A stretch of DNA of 64,000 nt. Origin: Orlajensenia leifsoniae. GTDB lineage: Bacteria > Actinomycetota > Actinomycetes > Actinomycetales > Microbacteriaceae. Below the pieces are notes generated by a model that worked only from the letters and a program-made list of their open reading frames with translations, was not told where the DNA came from and made no database searches. A program made the position numbers and the translations under genes. How positions within the stretch are numbered: position 1 is the first letter of the stretch; each line of letters starts with the position of its first letter. This document shows, one piece after another, positions 17,179 through 26,350 of the stretch. The stretch lies in assembly GCF_004570845.1 (NCBI RefSeq), contig NZ_SPQZ01000009.1, positions 40,517 to 104,516 on the forward strand, read 5' to 3'.

Positions 17179-19067
17179 CTACTGGAGTGGAGGGCCGTTC
17201 ACTGTCGGCTGTCGCCTGGGGAGAGGGTTGCCGTTCGGATCTTTGCGTCGGCGTGTGCGGATTTTGGGCGCTACTACGCGCGTCGTCCGTCGAGCTTCGG
17301 CTTCGAAGAAGGATTTGATGCGGTGAACGTTGTCGGCAACGATCGCCAGCGCTACCGCCAAGTAGGTGTGCGCATAGCCGCGACCCGAGCGGAAGTCGGG
17401 ATCCGCGATATTGAACTTGGTGCCGTTCTTCAGGAGACGATTCGATGCCTCAACCAGGTTCCGCATGCCCTTGTAGTCGGCATGGATCTGGCTCATGTAG
17501 GGGAACTTTTGAAGGTTCTTGAGCGGTTGGGCTTTCTCAGAGGACCCGGACGGACGCAACTTTGCAAGCTTTGATGGGACATCCGTCTCTGGGACGAGCA
17601 TTGGAATGGTGATCGATGCGCGGTTCTTTTCGTTGGGCGTCGGAGTGACCGCGGACTTCGCTGGGTTGGGATAGCGGAATCTCTGGGCGCCGTCGACGTC
17701 CACTTGTCCGTGTTCCTTCATGCGATAGTTCTCGCGGTCCGCGATGAGGTCGCGGAGTCGCGCACGCTGGGGCTTTCCCTGTTCAAGTACGATCCGATGG
17801 TCCTGATCTTCTTTGGTCTGCTTCGGTGTGTGCTTGGCGCGACGTGATGACTCGGTGAGCGACCCATGTGCGGTCGAGATCGCATCATCGATGTGTCTGT
17901 ACTCGGTGGTGGCGTTGATGAGCGTTTCAGGCATCCAGTTCACGTACCAGTTGCCGTCGACAAGGATCAGATCCTCATACCAGCCTTGGAGTCCGAGGGT
18001 GTTCTTCTTGTAGTCGAAGACGAACTCGACGCCCGCGAGTCGAGCAGGCATGTGGAAGTCTTCGATCTTGCCGCCGTTGTATGCCCGGTCGACCGTGGCA
18101 ATCAGCCGGTCGAATCCGAGCCGCTTGTGAAAGTCGAGGAGTCGTGCGCCATGGCCGCTGAGCCGACCGGGGTTGTGCATTGTCAGCGCCGTGACCAGGC
18201 ATGGAACCACGTCCTTCTCGCCCGGCTTGTTCCACACCATCACTGCCGTTTCCACCTCGTACGCGGCGGCATCTGTCGCAGCTCCTTTTCCGTCGTGGTC
18301 TTCCTCGCGTCGGTATCGGCCCGAGAGCGGGTCGGCGTTCGAGCGATTGCCTCTCGGCGACGCCGCGTTGGGGCGGCCCTTGATCTCAGCCTTGGTGGCG
18401 TCGATGGCGACGTTCCTATGTAACGGTCCCAAATGTCGCGGGGGAGCAGATCCAGCGACGCGTGGAGGATGTTATTGATCAGGTCATCGAATCGGTCGAG
18501 CATGGCGTCGGTGTTGGCCCGGTACTCCGGCGTCTGGGTTAGCGCATAGAACTCGGTCCATGCCTCGTCTTTGAGGATCACATTGGTGGGTGCGGGGTAC
18601 GGATCGATCAGTTCTACGACGCGATCGACGGCTGCCCAGACTCGGTTGTACCATTGCAGATCAGTCCCGTGCTTGTGCGAGATCCCGAGCAGCTCACGGC
18701 CGTTGTGCTTGAGACGGCGGCGAATTGTCGTCGCGAGTTCGGTATAGGTGACGGGCAACCCGGCCATGGCGTGCGCGAGGAAGAGGGTAATCACGGCTGT
18801 AAGAGGGATGAGAGGTTTGGCGCCGGCGTTCGAGAGCCGCGCTTCCTTCTTCCACTTTGCGAAGTCCTCGGCGGTTCGCGCGGCAGCAACGAGCCGGTGG
18901 GCTACTTCGAGGTACACCGTTGGAAGGGTCTCGTTCGCGACCTCGTTCTCGTACTCGTCGTGGCTCCGGCCGAATACGTCCTGCATGCGCTGGCCGAGTC
19001 GGAGGTAGCCGCCGGGTTCTTCTGGTCGTGCGGCTGCGCTGATCGACGCGCTGGTAGCAACGCTCAT
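17179..19067 (-). pseudogene. DDE-type transposase-like gene, frameshifted
   Basis: Two overlapping frames together give one transposase-like protein of about 620 residues. The 5' frame starts at ATG 19067 (ATGA overlap with the recombinase gene) and reads sensibly to DIWDRYIG near 18415; it then degenerates, while the frame one base back continues with NVAIDATKAEIKG and runs to 17179. In the second part a DDE triad is visible: D in VAIDATK, D in LIATVDRAYNG and E in MRNLVEASNRLLK. There is no slippery heptamer at the junction (bases read TTACATAGGAACG on this strand), so a real -1 frameshift mutation is more likely than programmed frameshifting, though the latter is not excluded. No terminal inverted repeats were found. 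Unusual in being coupled to a tyrosine recombinase gene. Confidence 0.7.
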
Positions 19068-20095
19068 CGGTCGTACCGTCCGCGAATGATCTCGTTGTAG
19101 GCGGCGGGTTCGACATCGTCGACGAACTTGAGGTACTTGTCGAGGTTGGCGAACTGCGTGATGCCGGCGGCCTTCATCAGCTCTTTCATGCGGGTGCCCC
19201 TGCTGAGGTGCGTGACCAGCCAGGTCGCGCGCAGTTGCGCGCCGTTGGGGGCCTTGCCGATCGTGCTGGCAGTGAAGGTGTTCAGCATGCTTCTGTTGGG
19301 CTTCTGTGATGGGCTCATCCACAACGGCGCATCCGCGGGTACCTCGTCCAGAACAGGGATGATCCAGTCCTCCCAAGCGGGAAGCAGCGGTACTGTCCGC
19401 GGGTGCTGCCCGCCGCGGATAACAATCACAACCCCCTGAGTGTCGACGGTCACGTCGTTGCGCATCAGTTCGAACTCGTTCGGACGAAGTCCTGCGCCAG
19501 CACCGAATCCCACCATCAGACGTGCCTTGCGCCGCTTGAGTTCGGTGTGCTGCCCGTTGGCCCACGCACGAAATCCCTCGATCTGTCTCTCGCTGTAGGG
19601 CATCTGGATGTCGCGGCGCGAGATTGGAACCTGCCGGCTGGGGAAGGACGCAGCATTGAGGGTCTCAGAAACTGCGGTGAGGACAGAGCGGTAGGTCGCC
19701 CTGGAGCCGGTGTTCTGAACGGTCTCCAGATACTGGTCAATGACCCGTCGAGTGAAGAGCACGTCGCCTTGCAGCGGAAGGCCCTTGTGATTGACGCACC
19801 ACAGTACAAAGGGAGCGACCACCACCATGAGGCGCTGAACCGAGTACCGTTCGGAAGCGCTGCGCGCGGCGGCGTCCCGTACGAACGGCTTCACGCTCTC
19901 CCAACTTGGGGTCGGCGTGCGCGGCTTGTAGCGCTCGACGGCGATGATCATCTCCTCGGAATGGGAGCGGTAGTAGCTTCCGTCGAGGTCAGTCGGAGCA
20001 TCGGCTGTGCCGGCCGGCCGCCGTCGTGACGGTATCGCTCGGGGGGTGTGGAGGTCGTTGGAAGGCGTGACGGATGTGGATGGTGCGGGGGTCAT
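19064..20095 (-). CDS. Degenerate tyrosine recombinase / integrase-like protein
   Basis: 343 residues. The C-terminal half fits the tyrosine recombinase catalytic fold: box I Arg in GAGAGLRPNEFELM, box II region GAQLRATWLVTHLSRGTRMKELMKAAGI (given in part as LRATWLVTHLSRG) and candidate nucleophile Tyr in NLDKYLKF. The usual box II His and the LGH His are not in their normal places, so activity is uncertain or the family is divergent. The N-terminal region MIIAVERYKPRTPTPSWESV resembles a core-binding domain start. Its stop overlaps the transposase-like start by ATGA, so the two are co-translated. Divergent from the small regulator at 20218. Lies about 2.1 kb from the tRNA-fMet pair. Confidence 0.65.
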   Translation of the reverse strand: MTPAPSTSVTPSNDLHTPRAIPSRRRPAGTADAPTDLDGSYYRSHSEEMIIAVERYKPRTPTPSWESVKPFVRDAAARSASERYSVQRLMVVVAPFVLWCVNHKGLPLQGDVLFTRRVIDQYLETVQNTGSRATYRSVLTAVSETLNAASFPSRQVPISRRDIQMPYSERQIEGFRAWANGQHTELKRRKARLMVGFGAGAGLRPNEFELMRNDVTVDTQGVVIVIRGGQHPRTVPLLPAWEDWIIPVLDEVPADAPLWMSPSQKPNRSMLNTFTASTIGKAPNGAQLRATWLVTHLSRGTRMKELMKAAGITQFANLDKYLKFVDDVEPAAYNEIIRGRYDR

Positions 20096-20217
20096 GCCGA
20101 AGTTCGTGTGCGGCGACTTTCAGTGCCTTCGAGGCGAGTCGACTGAGAATCCCTGTTAGCCGGTATTTCTCTTCTTCTCTGGGGGAATATGCGTCTAAAA
20201 GGGCGGATAATGTTCAC

Positions 20218-20610
20218 ATGTCATCTCGCCGCGTCACAGCACGCGATCGCCATCCGTCGACAAGCGGGTTCGCGTTCGAACCCCGCGCCTTATGCGCTAT
20301 GCCGAAGGTGTTCGGTCGCTCGAGTGCCCACTTCAGCCCGGCCGACGGTGTAGACAGCACAGATCCGCGCCTTCGCGCTGCCCAGCTTCAGCATTTGATC
20401 GCGAACGCCGTTCGCGAAGAAATACTCGCGCTCGGACAGAACACCGATCAATACCTCGGAGCCATCGATGACCCGTTGCCTGGGCTGAGCTACGACCGAG
20501 TAATCCGGCTTCTTCGGGGCAAGACGCAGATGCAGCTGGCTGACCTCGTGTTCTGGGCTGATCGGTTCGAGAGCATCCGCAACGTGATCCTTAGGGAACT
20601 GAACACCTGA
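20218..20610 (+). CDS. Small HTH-like regulator beside the recombinase
   Basis: 130 residues from ATG 20218. The C-terminal third, SYDRVIRLLRGKTQMQLADLV, looks like an XRE-type or related helix-turn-helix (recognition helix uncertain). The N-terminus is basic. An in-frame extension upstream to 20074 overlaps the recombinase gene and reads as non-coding. Sits 122 bp from the divergent recombinase start, a typical place for a regulator controlling the shared intergenic region. No closer family recognised. Confidence 0.55.
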   Translation: MSSRRVTARDRHPSTSGFAFEPRALCAMPKVFGRSSAHFSPADGVDSTDPRLRAAQLQHLIANAVREEILALGQNTDQYLGAIDDPLPGLSYDRVIRLLRGKTQMQLADLVFWADRFESIRNVILRELNT

Positions 20611-21020
20611 CGGGTTTGCACACGTTGGCCTCTTCACACTGGTCACAATTCGACAGATGTAACTAATGGTCGACCGTGAGGGGCAGAAGAAGCCCAGTCA
20701 GTCCCTCGAAGCCCATTCCTCTAGGCCTGCCCTCGATGGGGGTGAGATCGTGATCCGGTCTGGATCAAACGTAGAACTGATGCGTCGCGAATTTCAACCG
20801 ACTCGGTGACAACGTCACAATGATCGACCGCGGACACCCGGCGAAGCTGACCCGCCGAACTACAGCGCCGTGTCGCAGAGTCGTCGGTCGCAGTCGCACA
20901 CATTCGCCGCCCGAACGTGGCAATTCCAATAGCTTCACCGCCGGTGCGAGATAACAGCAAAATCGCCGATCCCGCGACAAAAACCCGCCCTGGTCTTTCG
21001 AATCTGTGCGGCATCCGCGC
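20611..21020. other. Gene-free stretch
   Basis: 410 bp between the small regulator and the helicase-associated-domain gene. No coding signal, hairpin terminator or repeat was seen. Confidence 0.5.
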
Positions 21021-21644
21021 ATGTCTACAGCTGGAGCCGGCACACAGCCGGCCCAGATGGGCGCGACATTGCTGCGAGACGAGAACGCCGAGACGCTTCA
21101 CCGGCGGACCATGGAGACTATGCGGCCGTCGGAGGGCGACGACGAGCAACGATCAAGGGCGTATGCCGGAGCGGAAGCGGCGATTCTGAGTCTGACGGGA
21201 GTAGACGGGGCCATCGCCCGTAGGCCGACCCGGTGGGTCAAAGCGCTTCACCGATACGAGAACTTCTGGCGGGCTTCAGGTTCGCGTCCACGCGAGAACA
21301 CTCGCGATCGAAGCGCTCTCCCCGACGAGGAAAGGCGCCTCGGAGAGTGGGCGCGGTACCAACGCCGCTTCCACCGAGGGCTGTCCTCGTATCAGCGGAC
21401 CAGGCTCGAGGTGTCACCCGCGTTTTCGTGGGATCCACATGCAGACTCCTGGTCGGAACAACTCTTGCAATGCCGCGAGTTCCTCCTCAGGACGGGTGCC
21501 CTTCCGCGCCTGAACGGTGCTGACCGCGAGGAGTTCATCCTCGCCAGATGGCTGAGTCGACAGCTGACCGCCTCCCACGATGGTCGGCTCCCATCCGCCA
21601 GAGCGGCAGACCTCTCGGAACTGCTCCGGGAGAGCCGCCAATAG
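21021..21644 (+). CDS. Helicase-associated-domain protein without helicase
   Basis: 207 residues from ATG 21021 (GTG 21006 is possible). The region from about residue 70 to the end shows two copies of the helicase-associated (HA) pattern: W...L..YENFWRASGSRPRENT ending in LGEWARYQRRFHRG, and WSEQLLQCREFLLRTGALPR ending in LARWLSRQLTA. The conserved Trp, Gly-x-x-Pro and W-x-x-x-Q-R landmarks are present. In actinobacteria such domains occur at the C-terminus of large helicases or alone as short accessory proteins; here it stands alone. DNA binding is inferred. No neighbour gene on this strand within 300 bp. Confidence 0.65.
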   Translation: MSTAGAGTQPAQMGATLLRDENAETLHRRTMETMRPSEGDDEQRSRAYAGAEAAILSLTGVDGAIARRPTRWVKALHRYENFWRASGSRPRENTRDRSALPDEERRLGEWARYQRRFHRGLSSYQRTRLEVSPAFSWDPHADSWSEQLLQCREFLLRTGALPRLNGADREEFILARWLSRQLTASHDGRLPSARAADLSELLRESRQ

Positions 21645-22410
21645 AAGAGCCAGAGCGACATCGTCCTGCTTTCGCCGAGACAGCATGCCGACGCAAGACG
21701 GGGATGGGTATCCACATGCCGTGTGATGCAACGTGAGTCGGGCGCAGCCGAGGTGAAGGATCTCATTCGGAGTGAGACTCGTCTCAGACCGGTGAGACTG
21801 AGTTGACCCCGAGATGGGAATACGCCAAGTTCTTTTGTCGTCGAACAACAACTGCTAGTCGCGGCCATGTCCCGGCACGGCCCGTGGGTGGCGATGCTGT
21901 GGGAGCTCACGAAAGCCCGCTCGCGTGAGCTGTAGCTCCGCCTCGAACGCCCTCGGCTCTAAGGTCAGCGACGGGCTGTTCGGGGGGTGTGCTGCTGGAC
22001 TGGCTCTTCATCTGAGTTGTCACGCTGCATCCGAAACTGGACTTTCCGCAAGTAGCGCTGGACCGGGCTCATCACCTGAGTCTGGGGGCTGGCGTCGACG
22101 TTTGTACCAGTCGCGTGGCTGGGACGTGGACGCATCGGCACGACGAGTGGTCGCCTGCACAGTGCTGATTGACGAGCGAAATGTTGTTGCGGTTGGCGCA
22201 CCTTCACCGGGCATTTTCGCGGTCGGGTCATACGGCGACTGAGTCCTTCGACGGTCTGGCGGTGCGCCGTCGAACACGACGATGACGGTGAGGGACCCGT
22301 ATTGGCGACGCTGGGTGAGCAGATGCGCCTATCGCGCCGGCGGAAAGTTCGCACGCGGGCACCGCGACCGCGCTGGCGAGCCCGCATGCGGCGGCGGCGC
22401 CGCCCAGTTA
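21645..22410. other. Gene-free stretch of 766 bp
   Basis: Open frames here have codon usage unlike the neighbours and no recognisable motif on either strand. Nothing functional identified; it may be decayed mobile DNA. Confidence 0.4.
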
Positions 22411-22908
22411 TCAGGACTCCTCCGTCTCGAACGCAGTTGCGAAGCGCAGTTCACCTTGCGGTTCGAGGCCACGGAAGACCATGGTCTGAATGATGCGAGG
22501 GTCGAGGTCGCGATAGGTCACACCTGTGCCGCCGGTGAAACCCATGCCGCTGTAGACGAGTGGGTTCCCGATGAGTGCACACCCTCGAGCCCCCTGCTCC
22601 CGGTGCAGCCGGATCCCCTCGGCGGTGAGCGCTGCTCCCTGTCGTTGGCGGTCGGCGCGCACGGAGATCGGACCCAGGCCGAACCATGAATTGTGCGTTC
22701 CGTCGATGGTGACTGGAGAGAAGGCGACGTGTCCGACGATGAGGTCGTCCTCCACGGCCACGAGTGACAGTGTGAGGTCGCCTGCCGCTCGGAGCGCGTG
22801 GAGGATCGGCGCTTCTAATCCGTCACTGAACGACATCGGCTCGAAGGCCGTCCTGGTTAACTCGTCGATGGCCTCGACGTCGTCAGGACGTTCAGGTCGA
22901 ATGATCAC
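22411..22908 (-). CDS. GNAT family N-acetyltransferase (YhbS-like)
   Basis: 165 residues. It begins MIIRPERPDDVEAIDELTRT, the usual GNAT opening. The acetyl-CoA pyrophosphate loop region is ISVRADRQRQGAALTAEGI (about 80-98, variant of R/Q-x-x-G-x-A), followed by GCALIGNPLVYSGMGFT, a stretch typical of the YhbS subfamily. Substrate unknown. It lies 61 bp downstream of the MFS pump gene on the same strand, so the two may be co-transcribed. Confidence 0.85.
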   Translation of the reverse strand: MIIRPERPDDVEAIDELTRTAFEPMSFSDGLEAPILHALRAAGDLTLSLVAVEDDLIVGHVAFSPVTIDGTHNSWFGLGPISVRADRQRQGAALTAEGIRLHREQGARGCALIGNPLVYSGMGFTGGTGVTYRDLDPRIIQTMVFRGLEPQGELRFATAFETEES

Positions 22909-22969
22909 TGATCCCCCTCATCCCGCGGCGCACGGGCCAGCGCACCAACGACAGAGTACGAGGCTGGCA

Positions 22970-24376
22970 TCATGCCTGTCGACGACTCCACGGGGCGACG
23001 GCGATCGCGACGAGGGCGAAGACGGCGCTTCCGAGGAAGACCCAGCGCATGCCGTCAACGACGACGCCCTCAGCGGTGGCGGTTCCGGTGAGGCCGAGCA
23101 CGCCGACGAGCACGGCTACGCCGAGGGCACCGCCGAGTTCCTGTGCCGACGAGTTGGCGCCGGATGCCGCAGCCAGGGTCGCCGGCCGGGCTGCGCCGAG
23201 CACGAGGGCCTGTACGACGGGAATGGCAGCGGATGCGCCGACACCGGCGATGACGAGAGGGACGAGGGCAGCCGCGTAGTCGGTACTGCCTGCGTTCACA
23301 GCGAGGAGGCCCATTCCGAGTGCCTGGAGGATCAGCCCGACGAGAAGCACCGGACGGTCTCCGACGCGTTCCGCGACGAACCCCGCGAGGGGAGCGACCA
23401 CGAAGAGGGTCGCCGTCCAGGGCAGTAACCGCAGTCCGGCGCCGGCGGCATCCGTCGTATAGAGGACCTGGAAGTACTGCGCGAGGAAGTACACCGATCC
23501 GTATAGGGATGCGAACAGCGCGAGCGTGGTCAGGAGCGCTCGGGTGAACTGCCTGTCTCGCAGCAGAACACGGGGTATCAGTCCGTTCGGCGTTCGTCGA
23601 AGATGACGCACGAAGAGGACGCCCAGCACGATCCCGGCGACACCCGAGACGAGAACGAGCGGATCGAGTGGTCCGCGAATCGGCCTGGTGGCGACAGCCA
23701 GAACGATCAGGGCGGCGGATGTCGCAGCCAGCAGGGCACCGCGGAGGTCGATGGGTTCGCGGCGGCCGGGTCCGTCGGCCCTCACCGCCAGAAGGCAGAC
23801 GACGACGGTGACCACGGCGATGGGCAGGTTGAGCCAGAACACCCAGCGCCATCCGAGCCCCGTGGTGACGATGCCTCCGAGAACGGGACCGGCGACGGTG
23901 GCGACGCCGGTGAGCGCTTCAAGGAATCCGAGGGTACGGGTGGTGCGCATCGGGCCGACGGACTCGACGAGCAACGAGATGGCGAGTGGGATGACGAGCG
24001 CCCCGAACGATCCCTGCACAGCGCGCGCCCCGACGAGGAACGCCAGGTTCGGCGCGAGACCGCAGAGGAGCGACGCACCGGCGAACCCCAGGAGACCGGT
24101 GACCAGCATCCGTCTCGGCCCGAATCTGTCGCCGAGTCTCGCTCCGACGAGCAGGAGCGAAGCGAAGGGGATCGCGTAAGCGGTAACCACCCAGAACAGC
24201 TGATCGTGGGCGGCGCCCAGTTCCACCCTGATCGTGAGCAGCGAGGTCGCTACGATCAGCAGGTCGAGCGAGATCATGATCGAGGCGAGCGCGGCCACAG
24301 CGAGCATCCACCCGGGACTCGTCGCCCGCACTACACCGCTAAGGTTGCGCACTACGCGCCCTGGGTCGCCGCCCAT
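22970..24376 (-). CDS. MFS transporter, DHA2 (14-helix) drug/proton antiporter type
   Basis: 468 residues with about 14 hydrophobic helices starting at WMLAVAALASIMISLDLLIV. Motif A is seen as GARLGDRFGPRRMLV (about 77-91), and the antiporter motif C region as GVATVAGPVLGGIV (about 147-160). Probably exports a hydrophobic compound. The annotated ATG (24376) overlaps the 3' end of the scarred fusion gene by 25 bp; a start a few residues later is possible. A GNAT gene follows. Confidence 0.85.
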   Translation of the reverse strand: MGGDPGRVVRNLSGVVRATSPGWMLAVAALASIMISLDLLIVATSLLTIRVELGAAHDQLFWVVTAYAIPFASLLLVGARLGDRFGPRRMLVTGLLGFAGASLLCGLAPNLAFLVGARAVQGSFGALVIPLAISLLVESVGPMRTTRTLGFLEALTGVATVAGPVLGGIVTTGLGWRWVFWLNLPIAVVTVVVCLLAVRADGPGRREPIDLRGALLAATSAALIVLAVATRPIRGPLDPLVLVSGVAGIVLGVLFVRHLRRTPNGLIPRVLLRDRQFTRALLTTLALFASLYGSVYFLAQYFQVLYTTDAAGAGLRLLPWTATLFVVAPLAGFVAERVGDRPVLLVGLILQALGMGLLAVNAGSTDYAAALVPLVIAGVGASAAIPVVQALVLGAARPATLAAASGANSSAQELGGALGVAVLVGVLGLTGTATAEGVVVDGMRWVFLGSAVFALVAIAVAPWSRRQA

Positions 24377-24525
24377 GCGGCGATCCGTCTGGCGCTCTCC
24401 TGCTCTGGGAGGTCCTCCACCCTCGACATGATCGACCAGCGCACCCCGAAAGAATCGCGGATCGACGCAGCGTCCATGTCACCCCACGCCTGCTCGTTGC
24501 CGTAGATCAAAAGCATGCACTTCAT
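24352..24525 (-). pseudogene. Deletion chimera: DGPF/YCII-like start joined to VOC (PhnB-like) end
   Basis: A 57-codon frame whose first 15 residues, MKCMLLIYGNEQAWG, are the hallmark start of DGPF/YCII-related proteins. From residue 19 on it reads AASIRDSFGVRWSIMSRVED, which matches the C-terminus of PhnB-like glyoxalase/VOC proteins (D-P-F-G-x-x-W-S-I...). Both families commonly sit together with ECF sigma factors in actinobacteria, so an internal deletion probably fused two neighbours and removed what lay between. The product is unlikely to be functional. Confidence 0.6.
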
Positions 24526-24537
24526 TGAGTTCCCCAT

Positions 24538-24865
24538 CGATGCGTTGAACCAGCCTTAACCATGCGACGAATAACGACAGGGCGAAATCGACACACTCAG
24601 CTGTATTCCCATGCCAGTCATCGATGCAACGCGATCAGGAAGACTGGACACCACCAGTGAGCCCTTCGAGCACTGAGGGAGCAGGTGGTCACCACTGCGC
24701 GACCGTGACCACATAGCCATCGGCTTGCGGGCGGCCTGTCATAGCAGGGGGAGTGGGCTTCACAAGCCATCGGAGGGGTGTTCGGTTTCGTCGCGTTTCT
24801 CGTTATGTTGATGCAAACGTCATTCGGCGTCGGCCTGGTTGGCGCGGCCATCGGGATGGGGGGCG
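24538..24865. other. Gene-free stretch
   Basis: 328 bp between divergent genes. No clear promoter hexamers, repeats or coding signal were found. Confidence 0.45.
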
Positions 24866-25369
24866 ATGTCCAAGGAAGAGAACGCGCGTGAGGGGGCTCA
24901 GGCCGTGGTCCCTGACGACGAGATGCTCGATGTCGCGCTCGTCACGCCTCGCGGCTCCACGTTTGCGAGCCTGCTCGGTGCCGCGGCCGGTGCCGGGCTG
25001 GGCGGGAACAACGCGACGGCATGGGGCGTCACCGGCGGCATCCTCGGTCAACGGGCCAACAGTGCCGCGAAGGGCAGCTACCCCTCGATCGTGCTCGCGG
25101 TGTCGGCGACGAAGCCAAACGTGCTCGGTCTCACCCGGACGGGCATCGGCGGATGGAAGCATCTCCACCCTGTAGCCCACATCGACCGCAATGAACTCGC
25201 ATCCAATCGGCACCACAGCGGAACAGTCTGCGTCATCGAACTGACCGACACCACGACGGGAACCACGCCCGAGTTCGAGGCGCGGAACATCGGGGGCCTC
25301 GGCCTGAAGGACTTCCTCGCCGAACTCGGCGAAGAGACGAACGAACAGAAACGAGGGAACAGCGAATGA
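24866..25369 (+). CDS. Uncharacterised protein, copy A of an inverted paralogue pair
   Basis: 167 residues from ATG 24866, preceded by a GGGATGGGGGG purine tract. It is paralogous along its length to the protein encoded at 30535-31008 on the other strand; shared blocks include AREGAQAVVPDDE, PRGSTFAS, KGSYPSIVLA, GTV-VI-LTDTTT (patterned) and NIGGLGLKD. There is a short Gly/Ala-rich hydrophobic stretch (FASLLGAAAGAGLGGN), but no signal peptide and no known domain. Its stop overlaps the start of the CPBP gene (ATGA), so the two are translationally coupled and the protein may serve that membrane protease-like partner. Confidence 0.7.
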   Translation: MSKEENAREGAQAVVPDDEMLDVALVTPRGSTFASLLGAAAGAGLGGNNATAWGVTGGILGQRANSAAKGSYPSIVLAVSATKPNVLGLTRTGIGGWKHLHPVAHIDRNELASNRHHSGTVCVIELTDTTTGTTPEFEARNIGGLGLKDFLAELGEETNEQKRGNSE

Positions 25370-26136
25370 CCACGACGACCACGAACGCACGCCTCGGTCG
25401 GCTCTTCGAGCGCCGCGACGACCGCGACTTCCCTTACTACGACGGTGAGCCGACCGAAGTCGCTGCATGGAAATGGATTCTGATCATCCTCGGCTGCGTG
25501 GCCGGGTTCATCGCACTGACGAGCATCCCGAGCGAGAACAACGTCGGCGGCCTGTTCGCGCGCGCACTGTTCCCGGCCATCATGCTCGCCGTGTTCATCC
25601 TGCTCACCGGACGGTACTGGTCGGCGATCTTCCGGAAGCTGACTGGAAGCGATTGGTTGAACATGGTTGTGTTCGGTCTGCTGACGATCGTGGTCACATT
25701 CCTTGTCGGGTTCGTCATCCGCGAACTGTTCGGCGCTTCACCGAACACCGCTGCCGAGGGTCTCGCGGCCGGTGGCCCGATCGAGATCATCGCGTTCTTC
25801 GCCGGCACTGCCATTCAGCTGTTCGGCGAGGAACTGTTCACCATCCTCCCGTTCCTCGCAGTGATGTACCTGCTGCACTCGAAGGCGGGAGTCGGACGCA
25901 ACACCTCGGCGATCCTGGCGTGGCTGATCACCGCGCTCTGGTTCGGGGCCGCTCACCTTCCCACCTACGACTGGAATGTCGTGCAAGCCCTAGTCGTCAT
26001 CGGCGTCGCCCGCCTCGTGCTCACCCTGGCGTACATGCGCACGAAGAACATCGCGGTCTCCACCGGAGCCCACATCATCAACGACTGGATACTCTTCGGA
26101 GTCCCCCTCGCCACCAGCGCTACCCTCATCTCCTGA
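25366..26136 (+). CDS. CPBP family intramembrane metalloprotease-like protein (variant motif)
   Basis: 256 residues, about seven membrane helices after a 35-residue cytoplasmic start. The CPBP/Abi core is visible: GEELFTILPFL for motif 1 (two Glu kept, but the Arg of EExxxR is not present), FGAAHLPTYDWN for motif 2 with its His, and AHIINDW for the last His motif. The loss of the Arg leaves catalysis uncertain. Members process prenylated proteins or act in bacteriocin self-immunity. Coupled by ATGA to the upstream uncharacterised gene. Confidence 0.8.
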   Translation: MTTTTTNARLGRLFERRDDRDFPYYDGEPTEVAAWKWILIILGCVAGFIALTSIPSENNVGGLFARALFPAIMLAVFILLTGRYWSAIFRKLTGSDWLNMVVFGLLTIVVTFLVGFVIRELFGASPNTAAEGLAAGGPIEIIAFFAGTAIQLFGEELFTILPFLAVMYLLHSKAGVGRNTSAILAWLITALWFGAAHLPTYDWNVVQALVVIGVARLVLTLAYMRTKNIAVSTGAHIINDWILFGVPLATSATLIS

Positions 26137-26350
26137 CACCTCTCGTCCACGAGAGGAACGCCCGTAGGCTCACCCCTAATGCGACACCCTGGCGGATCGT
26201 CAGCGTGACTGCGTTGAACCGCGGCTACGGTTGTGCATCGGGCAGAGACACGCTCTTGGGCATTTCAACGTGCTGCACGAGCATCGCTCATATCAACGGA
26301 GGACTCGCCAAACAAGCCGTTATTTTCCGGCGCCATGCTGGCTATTGTGA

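Noticed and set aside
17137..17574. 145-codon frame on the plus strand after the tRNAs
   Set aside because: Antisense to the DDE-containing part of the transposase-like gene and without coherent protein features.
24618..24851. 77-codon frame on the minus strand
   Set aside because: Cys/His/Arg-rich translation, no ribosome site, no resemblance to a protein family.
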